In this document: positions 1 through 7,853 of the stretch, piece by piece
Position numbering within the stretch: position 1 is the stretch's first letter
How the letters are laid out: every line of letters starts with the position of its first letter
Source: Cytobacillus praedii
Lineage (GTDB): Bacteria; Bacillota; Bacilli; Bacillales; Cytobacillaceae
Direction of reading: 5' to 3'
DNA: 64,000 bases
Assembly (NCBI RefSeq): GCF_001439605.1
Contig: NZ_LMBX01000004.1
Span: 26,143 to 90,142 of the forward strand
Translations under genes and position numbers: made by a program
Notes under the pieces: model-generated
The model's database searches: none
What the model saw: the letters and a program-made list of their open reading frames with translations, nothing else
Told to the model about the DNA's origin: nothing

Positions 1-278
1 TCCGTTTTGGGGATAATTGTATGCTTGGGCCAGGGGTACATATATATACTGCAGCGCATCCACTTCATCCAACTGAACGTAATTCAGGTAAAGAATACGC
101 AAAGCCGATTACTTTTGGAAACAATGTGTGGATTGGTGGCAGTGCAGTAATCAATCCAGGAGTAACGGTTGGAAACAATGTCGTTGTCGCTTCCGGCGCA
201 GTAGTTACTAAGGATGTACCAGACAACGTAGTAGTTGGCGGGAATCCGGCAAAAGTCATAAAACATATTGATATATAA
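1..278 (+). CDS. maa: Maltose/sugar O-acetyltransferase, C-terminal part (5' end outside window)
   Basis: This is the C-terminal part of a hexapeptide-repeat acetyltransferase that transfers acetyl from acetyl-CoA to maltose or glucose in the cytoplasm. The reading frame is already open at the window edge; residues RFGDNC precede the first ATG at 21, so that Met is internal. Left-handed beta-helix hexapeptides are visible, with the family signatures [16 protein letters not shown] and [11 protein letters not shown]. About the last 90 of the usual 185 or so residues are present. Within the family the name rests on the [18 protein letters not shown] segment, typical of Maa rather than of serine acetyltransferases. 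Confidence 0.85.
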   Translation, partial: RFGDNCMLGPGVHIYTAAHPLHPTERNSGKEYAKPITFGNNVWIGGSAVINPGVTVGNNVVVASGAVVTKDVPDNVVVGGNPAKVIKHIDI

Positions 279-435
279 TTTTTCCTTAAGAACTTGCTGT
301 CAATATATGCAGCTTTTTCTTATTGAACGATTATGGCAGGTTAGTGGGATAAAAAGGTTTTGCTAATCTAATAAAGACTCGTTATTATTTATCTGTGGGG
401 TTTACCCCTATCTATGGAAAAAAGGAGTTAGTTTC
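279..435. other. Intergenic region before the rlmA leader
   Basis: No coding capacity is visible. A weak hairpin (GCTG 296-299 with CAGC 310-313, followed by TTTTT) may end the acetyltransferase transcript. The words GGCAGGTTAGTGG near 334 resemble the tail of the dispersed stem-loop repeats found elsewhere in the window, so this may be a worn copy. Confidence 0.4.
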
Positions 436-465
436 ATGATTATTCAATTCATTCGTTATAGATAG
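436..465 (+). CDS. Nine-residue leader peptide MIIQFIRYR upstream of rlmA
   Basis: A short ORF, MIIQFIRYR, starts 8 nt after a good ribosome binding site (AAAGGAG, 421-427) and ends 5 nt before the 5' arm of a terminator-like hairpin. The gene downstream is a 23S rRNA methyltransferase of the RlmA family, whose members TlrB and MyrA give macrolide resistance in actinomycetes. The peptide ends in Arg-Tyr-Arg, matching the Arg/Lys-X-Arg/Lys pattern at which macrolide-bound ribosomes are known to stall. ORF, spacing and hairpin are seen in the sequence; drug-dependent stalling is inference. Confidence 0.5.
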   Translation: MIIQFIRYR

Positions 466-470
466 GAATA

Positions 471-545
471 GGTATAGACTACGATCAAATCCAACTCATA
501 TTTTTTAAAAAAATATGATGAGGGTTTATTTGTCTATGCCTTTTT
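471..545 (+). promoter_or_regulatory. Terminator-like attenuator between leader peptide and rlmA
   Basis: GGTATAGAC (471-479) pairs with GTCTATGCC (532-540) and is followed by TTTTT (541-545). A second hairpin around ATATTTTTT and AAAAAATAT sits inside the loop (about 494-522). Upstream, TATCTAT (409-415) can pair with ATAGATA (458-464), which overlaps the leader stop codon. This arrangement is typical of transcription attenuation controlled by a leader peptide. No structure prediction was run. Confidence 0.5.
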
Positions 546-580
546 CATTTATCTAAAAACGAATGAATGAGGTGACTTCT

Positions 581-1474
581 TTGTTACAAGAAAATAAAAG
601 AATAAAGAGTGCAAAATATGTGAGCAATTTTGAAACCGTCTTTGCATGTCCAATATGTAAATCATCTATGAAGGTTATAGATTTTAAAAGTATAATTTGC
701 TCAAATCACCATACGTTTGATTTTGCCAAGCATGGATATATGAACTTTACGACTCACTCAGTAAACACCAAGTACAGCAAAGGCCTTTTTGAAGCAAGAA
801 GAAAACTTATTACTGAAGGTGCATTTTATAAACCATTAAGCTATGCAATTGGAAAACTTATAAATGAACATCTTGTTAAGACAAAAGAAATAATTTCTAT
901 ACTTGATATGGGGTGTGGCGAGGGTTCACATCTTTCTAATATTTGCGATATTGTTAGGTCTACCTTTTTCAAAAGTGTAGTAGGGGTAGGAGTAGATATT
1001 TCTAAAGAAGGGATCATGGCAGCTTCTAAGTACTACTCTAATAAGATTTGGGCTGTGGCTGACCTTGCTAACACACCATTTAAGAATAAACAGTTTGATG
1101 TTATTCTTAATATCTTATCTCCTTCAAATTATACCGAATTTGATAGATTGTTGAAATCGGACGGGATCGTAATCAAGATTGTGCCTCAAAGTGGTTACTT
1201 AAAAGAGTTAAGGGAACATCTTTTTCTGGAACCTGAAAAACAAAATTACTCTAATTCAGAGACTGTGGAAAGATTTAAGGAGAGTTTCCAATTTGTTGAA
1301 AGTTCAAGGTTAAGCTATACTATGAACCTTAATAAATCTTCAATTGAATGGCTGGTTCAAATGACTCCATTAACTTGGTCAACAACAGAGGAACGAATAA
1401 ACTCTTTTTTAAATAAGAATTCGGCTCAAATAACAGTTGATTTAGATATTTTAATTGGTAAAAATTCGATTTAA
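581..1474 (+). CDS. RlmA-family 23S rRNA (guanine-N1)-methyltransferase
   Basis: SAM-dependent methyltransferase that methylates a guanine of helix 35 in 23S rRNA at the peptide exit tunnel (RlmA(I) G745 or RlmA(II)/TlrB G748 type). The N-terminus carries the family's zinc site, C23-x2-C26, C40 and H44, followed by FDFAKHGYMN. SAM motif I, LDMGCGEG, lies near residue 109. I chose TTG 581 because GAGGTGA (569-575) is correctly spaced from it, whereas ATG 563 has no ribosome binding site. The result is 297 aa, close to family length. A leader ORF and attenuator precede it, suggesting antibiotic-responsive expression. Which of the two guanines is modified cannot be told from the sequence. Confidence 0.85.
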   Translation: MLQENKRIKSAKYVSNFETVFACPICKSSMKVIDFKSIICSNHHTFDFAKHGYMNFTTHSVNTKYSKGLFEARRKLITEGAFYKPLSYAIGKLINEHLVKTKEIISILDMGCGEGSHLSNICDIVRSTFFKSVVGVGVDISKEGIMAASKYYSNKIWAVADLANTPFKNKQFDVILNILSPSNYTEFDRLLKSDGIVIKIVPQSGYLKELREHLFLEPEKQNYSNSETVERFKESFQFVESSRLSYTMNLNKSSIEWLVQMTPLTWSTTEERINSFLNKNSAQITVDLDILIGKNSI

Positions 1475-1476
1475 TA

Positions 1477-1518
1477 AAAGACTAGTAGGCCCTTCACAAG
1501 GGGACCCTGCTAGTCTTA
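1477..1518 (+). terminator. Terminator after the rRNA methyltransferase gene
   Basis: AAGACTAGTAGG pairs with CCTGCTAGTCTT with one G-T pair. The stem begins 2 nt after the stop codon; the T-tract is weak. Confidence 0.7.
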
Positions 1519-1582
1519 TCTTCAATTATCGGAGTGCTTTAATAATATAAGAATTAATTTATTTTTCAAATTAGTTATCTCA

Positions 1583-1763
1583 TTACAGTGCGCATTCCTG
1601 GGAAGAGGATTTAGGGTCACCATTTCATTCTAGGGTGCAAGAAAGGACTGGAACTAGCAGCAGAGTATTGTGACTGTGAAGGAAGCAGCTGAGTTCTATA
1701 CGTCTCAAGCCCTACCTTAAAATATATCTCAGGTCCTTTAACAGGACTCCATTCGCACTGTAA
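1583..1763. other. 181-nt segment closed by a perfect 10-bp inverted repeat
   Basis: TTACAGTGCG (1583-1592) is exactly complementary to CGCACTGTAA (1754-1763). The interior has no ORF worth naming but includes GTCCT-TTAAC-AGGAC and other short complementary pieces. It could be a structured RNA or a small non-autonomous element. No target duplication is evident at the ends and I recognise no known RNA family. Confidence 0.35.
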
Positions 1764-1864
1764 GATAGAAATATAAAGAAGGAAGCAGTGGAACGAATGT
1801 ACATAAATTAAATTTAGATATGGATTATTTTCAGTAATAATGAAGAAAGATACGGAGTGAGAAG

Positions 1865-2113
1865 ATGAAGAAGCTATGGATTTTTTGGTGGATGGCTAAC
1901 ATTTTTTGGGCTGTCATTTTTGCTGCAGGAACAGCTTTCGTTTGGCTAAGGGAGGTTGATGGCACAGGAGCTATTCAAACACTTGAGGCAAAATTAGCAG
2001 CATTTATCGTTTTATTAATCGCATTTATATTCCCAGTAATCATTCAAGTAGTATGGCTAATTGTTAACTTGGTCATTAACAGTAATAAAAAAACTAAATT
2101 TCAGCAGGTATAA
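1865..2113 (+). CDS. Small two-helix membrane protein, unknown function
   Basis: An 82-residue protein with hydrophobic segments at about residues 5-27 and 43-70 and a lysine-rich tail (NSNKKTKFQQV), so probably an inner-membrane protein with its C-terminus in the cytoplasm. The ATG follows the ribosome binding site GGAGTGA. It stands alone between the 181-nt inverted-repeat segment and a strong terminator, so it is probably monocistronic. I do not recognise the family and the sequence gives no functional motif. Confidence 0.65.
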   Translation: MKKLWIFWWMANIFWAVIFAAGTAFVWLREVDGTGAIQTLEAKLAAFIVLLIAFIFPVIIQVVWLIVNLVINSNKKTKFQQV

Positions 2114-2172
2114 AAGGGGAATATGAATTTAAGTAAACTCAAGCCATCAGGCGCCTTTTTTGGAGAAAGAAC

Positions 2173-2218
2173 AAAGCCCAATTTCTCAATTTTCACACTG
2201 AGAAATTGGGCTTTGTTT
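2173..2218 (+). terminator. Strong intrinsic terminator
   Basis: AAAGCCCAATTTCTCA and TGAGAAATTGGGCTTT form a perfect 16-bp stem followed by GTTTTATT. It ends the small membrane protein gene and could also act for the minus-strand anti-sigma gene. Confidence 0.9.
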
Positions 2219-2293
2219 TATTGTATTTTTCTTATCATTGTAAATCCTTATTCCCTGATGCTAACCAAAGAAGGAAAAAGGACATCGAAGGAT

Positions 2294-2370
2294 ATGGGTA
2301 TTGCACTATACAGCTTTTTAAGTGACGTTTTGCCTACCTCATTCACATGGACTTGTTTTTTCTACCATGG
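2294..2370 (-). pseudogene. Fragment of a second anti-sigma-type gene
   Basis: On the minus strand this short stretch reads QVHVNEVGKTSLKKLYSAIP, matching residues QVKVDEVGEATLEKLYSAFP of the neighbouring anti-sigma gene (DNA at about 3105-3181, offset 810 bp, roughly three quarters identical). It is out of frame upstream and has no start. It begins exactly where the intact gene ends, so it looks like the remains of a tandem paralogue, or of a duplication followed by deletion. Confidence 0.65.
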
Positions 2371-3411
2371 TGTTTCAGTTTTGTGTTCAATAACTTGTAA
2401 TACTTTTGGTTCTATTGCTTTTATTAATTGTTCCGTTGATTGATTATTTTTAGGAATCTCTCCATTTTGTTCAGCCTGAATTTGGCTTTCAACCTGTGTT
2501 TTTGCAATTACATCAATCACTTGTTGTTTAGAGACATTTTTAGATGCTGCAATCTCCACAACAGATTTCCCTTTGGCTAATTCTTGTTTTAATTCTGTCG
2601 GGTTCATTTTTAGTAAAGAAAAGAGTTTTTCATCGTTTATAAAGGCATCAGCAGTATAATCAGGCTTGCCATTTAATGAGAAGAAACCTTCTACTTGAAT
2701 ATTTGCATGTGCTGTCTCACCACCGATAAGAGAAGCACTGATTGTATTGCCCTGAACAAATACCTGGTAGAACGGTGTTTCTGATCCCTTTTTGACGTAA
2801 TTCAACATTAATGTTTTTTGATCCGGGTTCTCCATTTGTTCCATAGTAAACTCGTACTCTTCGACGTTTCCATACATTTTTTCAATGAGACTATCTGCCT
2901 TCGTCTTGATTTCCTGATCAGTTAAAGTAATGAGTGGCTTCTCCTTAGGCTCCCAATTCTCTTGATTCACGTGTTCAATCTCACCGGTAATCCCATTTGT
3001 GTGAAGGGTAACCTTTTTGCCAGTTCCTCCCTTTTCTTGCAGGATGATGCTTGTTTGGACACCTTGTACATAGCTTGCATCGATAATCTCAAACGATTTT
3101 GTTTCGGGAAATGCGCTATACAGCTTTTCAAGTGTTGCTTCGCCAACCTCATCCACCTTGACTTGTTCAGCAGTCATTGGTGTTCTAGTAAGCATTTCAA
3201 TCAGAGGAGGGGCAGCAAATGCAGCGGTTGGAATCAAAATTGCAGCGGCAGCTATTCCGCCTATTAATCGTTTTTTCATAGTTACTTCGCTCCTTTTTCG
3301 TTTTAAATATTGAGAATAGGATTGTTCTATTCGTTTGGAAATGGCCGTAGGACACTCTATTGTTTCTGCCTGTTTGTGCAGATGTTCACGGATTTTGCGT
3401 TCAATAGTCAT
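2362..3411 (-). CDS. Membrane-anchored anti-sigma factor candidate for the adjacent ECF sigma
   Basis: A 349-residue protein with a short charged cytoplasmic N-terminus (about 45 aa), one membrane segment (about residues 49-66, ending AAAAILIPTAAFAAP) and a large extracytoplasmic domain. The position is typical of ECF anti-sigma factors: its ATG overlaps the end of the sigma gene by 11 nt. A start further upstream would run deep into the sigma gene, so MTIERK at 3411 is preferred. The C-terminal third has a helical segment, LAKGKSVVEIAASKNVSKQQ, seen in other Bacillus surface proteins. The expected role is to hold the sigma factor at the membrane until an envelope signal arrives. The function is inferred mainly from gene order. 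Confidence 0.7.
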   Translation of the reverse strand: MTIERKIREHLHKQAETIECPTAISKRIEQSYSQYLKRKRSEVTMKKRLIGGIAAAAILIPTAAFAAPPLIEMLTRTPMTAEQVKVDEVGEATLEKLYSAFPETKSFEIIDASYVQGVQTSIILQEKGGTGKKVTLHTNGITGEIEHVNQENWEPKEKPLITLTDQEIKTKADSLIEKMYGNVEEYEFTMEQMENPDQKTLMLNYVKKGSETPFYQVFVQGNTISASLIGGETAHANIQVEGFFSLNGKPDYTADAFINDEKLFSLLKMNPTELKQELAKGKSVVEIAASKNVSKQQVIDVIAKTQVESQIQAEQNGEIPKNNQSTEQLIKAIEPKVLQVIEHKTETPW

Positions 3412-3976
3412 TGATTTTTTCCATCCTTTCCGAGGGGAGAATCCCTTTATTTTTTCGAAGTGACTGGAGTGCCGCATGATATCTGGACTTGACCGTACCC
3501 AGCGGAATATCGAGCAATGTTGCAATTTCCTCAAGGGTATAGTCGTGATAAAAGCGGAGGATAATTACCGCTCGCTGTTTGTCGGTCAGTTTTTGGATTG
3601 CTTGCGATATCAGTTGGTTTGTCCCATCCGTCAACACAGCAGGCTGATCCCAATGAGACTCTTCCTGTGAGAAGCCACGGATGCGTTCAAAAATTCGGAA
3701 TCTCCGCCAGCTCTTGACTCGAAATCTCTGTACTTGCCGGATTACCAATCCGTGTAGCCAAAAGTGGAAAGGACGGTTCGTATCATAGGTAGCAAGTGAG
3801 GTCCACATTTGCATATAGATCTCATTCATGACATCTTCTCGATCCTGCTGATGATCTACCATAAAGCAGACTGTCCGGTAGACATCCTGATAAGTGGCAT
3901 CATATATCTTATGAAACGCTTGTTGATCACCATCTTTCATCTTTGTAAGTAATTGGTACATATATTCACTTTGCAT
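3401..3976 (-). CDS. ECF-type RNA polymerase sigma factor
   Basis: A 191-residue sigma-70 family factor of the extracytoplasmic-function class. Region 2 is visible as QDREDVMNEIYMQMWTSL and region 4 as LTDKQRAVIILRFYHDYTLEEIA with the helix-turn-helix continuation IPLGTVKSRYHAAL. It should direct RNA polymerase to a small set of envelope-stress promoters. The ATG follows AGGAGG by about 11 nt. It is cotranscribed with the anti-sigma gene, with the two overlapping. I cannot assign it to a named B. subtilis factor. The upstream minus strand contains GAACCTTTTT about 45 nt before the ribosome binding site, which may be part of an autoregulatory promoter, but no clear pair of elements was found. 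Confidence 0.85.
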   Translation of the reverse strand: MQSEYMYQLLTKMKDGDQQAFHKIYDATYQDVYRTVCFMVDHQQDREDVMNEIYMQMWTSLATYDTNRPFHFWLHGLVIRQVQRFRVKSWRRFRIFERIRGFSQEESHWDQPAVLTDGTNQLISQAIQKLTDKQRAVIILRFYHDYTLEEIATLLDIPLGTVKSRYHAALQSLRKNKGILPSERMEKINDY

Positions 3977-4325
3977 TCAGAGGGCCCTCCTGAGTAAGCA
4001 GCTTACACACTATATTGTCTCTCTATTAGAAAAAGGTTCGGTTTTTTCTTATTTTTTTTCAAGGTTACGTGCAACAGGCTAGCAGTTCGAAATGCTGCAA
4101 GAGTTATTTAAACCCTTCCATTCGACTTTGTTCCGAAGAAATCAGGCAGGTCTTATTAAACTCTTGAATCTAGTCGTCTAAAAATTAATACAGGATACAT
4201 CCAAAACTTACAGAATAGTAAATACAAATAATAAGGAGCTAATGAAAAATGATTAAATTTCTTAATTATATTGCAGTACACAGTTCAAGGGTGAAAAATC
4301 TTAGTTAGAGAGGATTATCAGTCTT
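3977..4325. other. Divergent intergenic region
   Basis: Holds the promoter area of the minus-strand sigma operon and the leader of the GNAT gene. A 19-codon ORF (4249-4308, MIKFLNYIAVHSSRVKNLS) has AAGGAG upstream, but nothing else supports it. No terminator or repeat was recognised. Confidence 0.4.
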
Positions 4326-5250
4326 ATGCTAAAATCGCCACACCATATCACGATAAGAAATTATATAGATAAAGATGCAGATAAAATCGCTGAAATTGAT
4401 TTTATGTCCATGCTTGTTCTATCGTTTCAAAGGTGATTACGAACCTGAAAATATTTTTTGTGCTGTTGACTCTGAAGATCATATATATGGCGTCGGTCAC
4501 ATAGTGCCAGATCCAACTTGGTCAGTGATAGAAAATAATAACATGCCTGCAGACTACGTGCACAAATTAAATTTAGACATTTCTTTAAATGAGGAACTTA
4601 CTTCTTCAGAAAATATACAAGCTGATTTATTGATCTGTCTATTAAAAAGAGCGAAGGAATTAAGAGAAAAGTATCCTGAAAAAAAAGTCAGAGTTAGTCA
4701 TAACATTCCATCTGAAGAAATAAGAGAAATAGATTTCTATATTTCAAAAGGGTTTGATACTGATAGAACTCACTTAGTGATGAAACGGGATTTAAACGAG
4801 GATATTCAGGATTATCCGCTTCCTGGGAATTTAAAAATAAAAAAGTGGGAAATGACTACTCAAGACGAAGAAGAAAAATATCTTAAAGCCGAAGCTGCAG
4901 GCGATTTGTATGGAGTATCTTGGAGTCTAAATCATTTAAGATGGACCAAAAAAGGCCAAGAATGGGATACGTTTACTGTTTTTGATGGGAATGAAGTAGC
5001 TGGCAGTGTAATGACTTGGGGATTGGGTAAGGAAAGAAGTGCTACCGAAAATATCTTTGTTTTACCAGAATGGAGAAGAAAAGGAATTGCTAAAGCTGTA
5101 ATAACTGAGGCTTTAAAATTCCTGAAGGAAAAGGGAAAGAGTGAAGCCACTTTAGGTGTATTTGGTGATAATGAAAGAGCTATATCCTTATATGAGTCAT
5201 TAGGTTACAGAATGTTATTTATTATTATTGAGTTTGGAATTGACTTATAA
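4326..5250 (+). pseudogene. GNAT acetyltransferase with an N-terminal frameshift
   Basis: The frame from ATG 4326 reads MLKSPHHITIRNYIDKDADK and on to MSMLVLSFQ, then stops at 4434. The +1 frame continues at once as KGDYEPENIFCAVDSEDHIY and stays open to 5250. Together they make one two-domain GNAT protein with its acetyl-CoA loop near the C-terminus (EWRRKGIAKAV, then NERAISLYESLGY). The break lies at about 4428-4434, consistent with one extra base. The downstream frame has an ATG at 4375, but translation from it gives an unrelated N-terminus. The gene is either truly broken or carries a sequencing error; the C-terminal domain alone is complete. Substrate unknown. Confidence 0.75.
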
Positions 5251-5380
5251 TCTAGAGCGGAATCCATTTTGATCAATCTTTATTCGAAAAAGTAATCGTA
5301 TTTTATGTGTGTTTATACCGTTCTAAGTCAAACTTATTCTAACCGATATTTATCAAGGCTTTTACTCGTATGTCATTATT

Positions 5381-5430
5381 CAATAATCGGGCGCTATCCT
5401 GAAACAAGGATTAGCGCCTATATTCCTTTA
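5381..5430 (+). repeat. Dispersed stem-loop repeat copy
   Basis: AATCGGGCGCTATCCT-GAAACA-AGGATTAGCGCC forms a hairpin with one bulged base, followed by TATATTCCTTT. It belongs to the repeat family seen after many genes of this window and follows the broken GNAT gene. Confidence 0.7.
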
Positions 5431-5528
5431 AGAACAACTCCTTAAAGGAAAGTATATAGTTGACGGGCAGGTTAGTGGAAGAAGGGGATAGGAAGGAATA
5501 TCCTTTGATTTTAGAGAATATTTAGAAT

Positions 5529-5559
5529 GGTGGATTTTGATGATACCAGGTTCGTTGTA
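5529..5559 (+). promoter_or_regulatory. Possible degenerate ECF42-type promoter
   Basis: GGTGGA-N18-CGTTGTA resembles the three ECF42 promoter candidates of this window (TGTCGA-N17-CGTTGTA/CGTCGTT/CGTCGTA), with two mismatches in the upstream element and one extra spacer base. It precedes another DGPF-family gene. Weak evidence. Confidence 0.25.
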
Positions 5560-5613
5560 AGTAAATAGATGTCAATTAGAGGATTTGCCTCTGAAAAGAA
5601 GGAGGAAATTTTT

Positions 5614-5961
5614 ATGCTGTTTATGATAATTGTAAAAGCTTCGAAGAATTCGGAAGCTGGAAAACTTCCGAGCCTAGAGCTTAGAGAAGCCATGACGAAG
5701 TACAATGAGGAATTAGTGAAGGCAGGCGTGAGAGTTATGGCTAAAGGACTTCATCCCAGTTCAAATGGAATTCGGCTATTATATCCAAAACAAGGAGAAA
5801 AGCCGGTGGTCACGGATGGTCCATTTACGGAAACGATTGCTGGGTTCATCTTAATTGATGTGAAATCAAGGGAAGAAGCCATCGATTGGGCCATGCGGAT
5901 GCCGGATCCGCAAGGACATGGGGAAGGTCAAATTGAGCTGAGGCAAGTAATAGAGTTTTAG
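5614..5961 (+). CDS. YciI/DGPF-domain protein
   Basis: A 115-residue ferredoxin-like-fold protein of the YCII-related DGPF family. It starts MLFMIIVKASKNSEAGKLPS, carries the DGPF motif in TDGPFTET, and ends MRMPDPQGHGEGQIELRQV. The ATG at 5614 follows AAGGAGG, so the longer frame from 5569 is rejected. It is a paralogue of the gene at 14453, but three residues are missing just after DGPF (FTETIAG against FTEAKELIAG). DGPF proteins are typical partners of ECF42 sigma factors and their biochemical role is not established. Downstream, 6036-6060 reads EEQDDLLAG, like the C-terminus of the paralogue but out of frame, so the 3' end may have been trimmed. Confidence 0.8.
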   Translation: MLFMIIVKASKNSEAGKLPSLELREAMTKYNEELVKAGVRVMAKGLHPSSNGIRLLYPKQGEKPVVTDGPFTETIAGFILIDVKSREEAIDWAMRMPDPQGHGEGQIELRQVIEF

Positions 5962-6142
5962 GAGCAAACGAATATACAGAAATGACTTTGAAGAGTCCGT
6001 AAAACCATATCGTTATTCCATGAATGGGGTAGAGGAGCAGGATGATTTACTGGCAGGTTAATAGAAGAAGGACGCAGCAAAGATACTTCATTATGTGACA
6101 GGGAATTTTCCAAGCTTTTTATAATTTATAAGGAGACAGTAA

Positions 6143-6913
6143 ATGACAATATATAATTTTGATGAATATGATGATCCTGTTTTATATGATAAAGAAAATG
6201 AACAATACATACCAGAACTGCCATTGTTATTAAAATGGGCTTCAAATCAGAAAGGCAGTATTATTGATTTAGCTTGTGGTACTGGTAGACTGACAATTCC
6301 TTTAGCGAAAAATGGATATAAAATTATTGGAGTAGATATACATAAGGGAATGTTAAATGAGGCTATAAAAAAAGCATCTAACCTTAATTTACATGTAGAT
6401 TGGGTAGAGCAGGATTGCACGAAGCTGAATTTAAATACAAAAAGTAATTTAATATATACTGTTGGTAACTCATTTCAGCATTTTCTCACTAACGAAGCTC
6501 AAGACGAGCTGCTCTCATCTGTGAATAAACATTTAGACATAAATGGGATTTTTATTTTTGGGACACGATTTCCGAGCGTGGAGGAATTATTACAGCCAAG
6601 TACAGAAGAATATTGGAGAACATATACGGACCATGAAACTCAAAATATAGTCGATGTTTATACGATTAGCAGCTATGACTCTCTAAATCAGATTCAGCAC
6701 TATACTACGATTAGAAAGTATAAAAACACGGAAGGGGAAAAGGTCAGCGAGAAGAGAACAAATATAAGTTTAAGATACGTATTTCCGAAAGAAATGGAAA
6801 GAACATTGAATGTAAATGGATTTGAAATAGTTAACGTTTATCAAGATTGGAATGAAACGCCAGTAACTAATGATAGTTATGAAATGATATATATTTGCAG
6901 GAAAATAAGATAG
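6143..6913 (+). CDS. Class I SAM-dependent methyltransferase
   Basis: A 256-residue Rossmann-fold methyltransferase. Motif I is IIDLACGTGRLTIPLAKNG (about residues 43-61), motif II ends in IIGVDIHKGML, and the acidic D-C-T segment EQDCTKLNL follows. The N-terminal YDDPVLYDKENEQYIPELPL places it in the group of small-molecule methyltransferases common in Bacillus. The ATG follows AAGGAGA. It is single, with a repeat copy upstream region and an unrelated gene downstream. The substrate cannot be predicted. Confidence 0.8.
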   Translation: MTIYNFDEYDDPVLYDKENEQYIPELPLLLKWASNQKGSIIDLACGTGRLTIPLAKNGYKIIGVDIHKGMLNEAIKKASNLNLHVDWVEQDCTKLNLNTKSNLIYTVGNSFQHFLTNEAQDELLSSVNKHLDINGIFIFGTRFPSVEELLQPSTEEYWRTYTDHETQNIVDVYTISSYDSLNQIQHYTTIRKYKNTEGEKVSEKRTNISLRYVFPKEMERTLNVNGFEIVNVYQDWNETPVTNDSYEMIYICRKIR

Positions 6914-7132
6914 TGGATGTAATTACTTTTGTACACTTTTTCTTCAAAGAGACCTTTAGGACAATAAATGTGTTGTTTACTATTAAATAATCAGGCACTA
7001 TCCTTTAACTAGAAAAGCACCCATTATTTTTTTAAGGCCAATTTCTTATTGGGAAGATAACTGGTGTTTGAACTAATGGTTAAAATGCTAAAGTTGTAGA
7101 TCAGGTACTTGCTAAGGGGGTGAAGTAAGAAA

Positions 7133-7726
7133 TTGAATGGGAAAGAGGACATTCAAAAACAGTTTTATAATATTTATAAAGGGCATATTAGCATCTCAGA
7201 ATTTGAAGAATGGCTTTATAAAACACAAGAAATTGAAAGTATTTATGGCAACGATTTCTACTTCAGCTTACTTGATTTGGATTATAGAAATAAGTATATA
7301 AAAAATGAATTAGAGAAACTCATAGAGAGGGAAATTCCATTTGGTGAATTCGAACAGGCACGGATAATATCCCTTTTGGAAAACATACGTTATCAGCAAG
7401 ATGATGAAGTAGAAATATTAGAGCAATTATACGATGACTATTGCAGTGGATATTCATTTCTTCGATTTTTGGGGCTCACTTATATTACTGGAATAGATGC
7501 AATACCTAAAATACAGCAAAGAGATAAATGGGATAAAAATGAATTTGATAGGAAAAGAGAAATATTAAATAGTATGAATCCTAAGATTATAAATGAAGCA
7601 AGGCGATTATTATCTTTCTTTCAAAAGGGACTGTTAAAGATAATTGCTGAAAATGAATATAAAGATAATCGAAAAGAAGAAGATAAGATAGAACTTAATC
7701 ATATTGATAAGATGTTCAAAGATTAA
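7133..7726 (+). CDS. Hypothetical protein, 197 aa
   Basis: A soluble, acidic, mostly helical protein with no signal peptide or membrane segment. The N-terminal part (about 1-65) has the pattern ISISEFEEWLYKTQEIESIY, then FYFSLLDLDYRNKYIKNELE, which recalls small proteins in Bacillus contact-dependent toxin or immunity neighbourhoods, but I cannot name a family. The TTG start follows AAGGGGGTGA (7114-7123). Upstream at about 6988-7030 there is a worn repeat hairpin. Function unknown. Confidence 0.6.
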   Translation: MNGKEDIQKQFYNIYKGHISISEFEEWLYKTQEIESIYGNDFYFSLLDLDYRNKYIKNELEKLIEREIPFGEFEQARIISLLENIRYQQDDEVEILEQLYDDYCSGYSFLRFLGLTYITGIDAIPKIQQRDKWDKNEFDRKREILNSMNPKIINEARRLLSFFQKGLLKIIAENEYKDNRKEEDKIELNHIDKMFKD

Positions 7727-7853
7727 ATCATATTGTGCTATTGAGAGTTTTAGTAAAATACCTGAGGAACTATATGTACAGTTGTATTGCATTTTTTAAG
7801 ATTCCGTAATCTGGGTAATTCATTCTTTATGAAAGGTGAAAGGGGGTTCTAAC

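Noticed and set aside
2123..2443. 106-codon plus-strand ORF
   Set aside because: It runs through a strong terminator and over the 3' end of the minus-strand anti-sigma gene and its relic.
4249..4308. 19-codon ORF upstream of the broken GNAT gene
   Set aside because: It has AAGGAG upstream, but no hairpin or conserved motif supports a leader peptide function.
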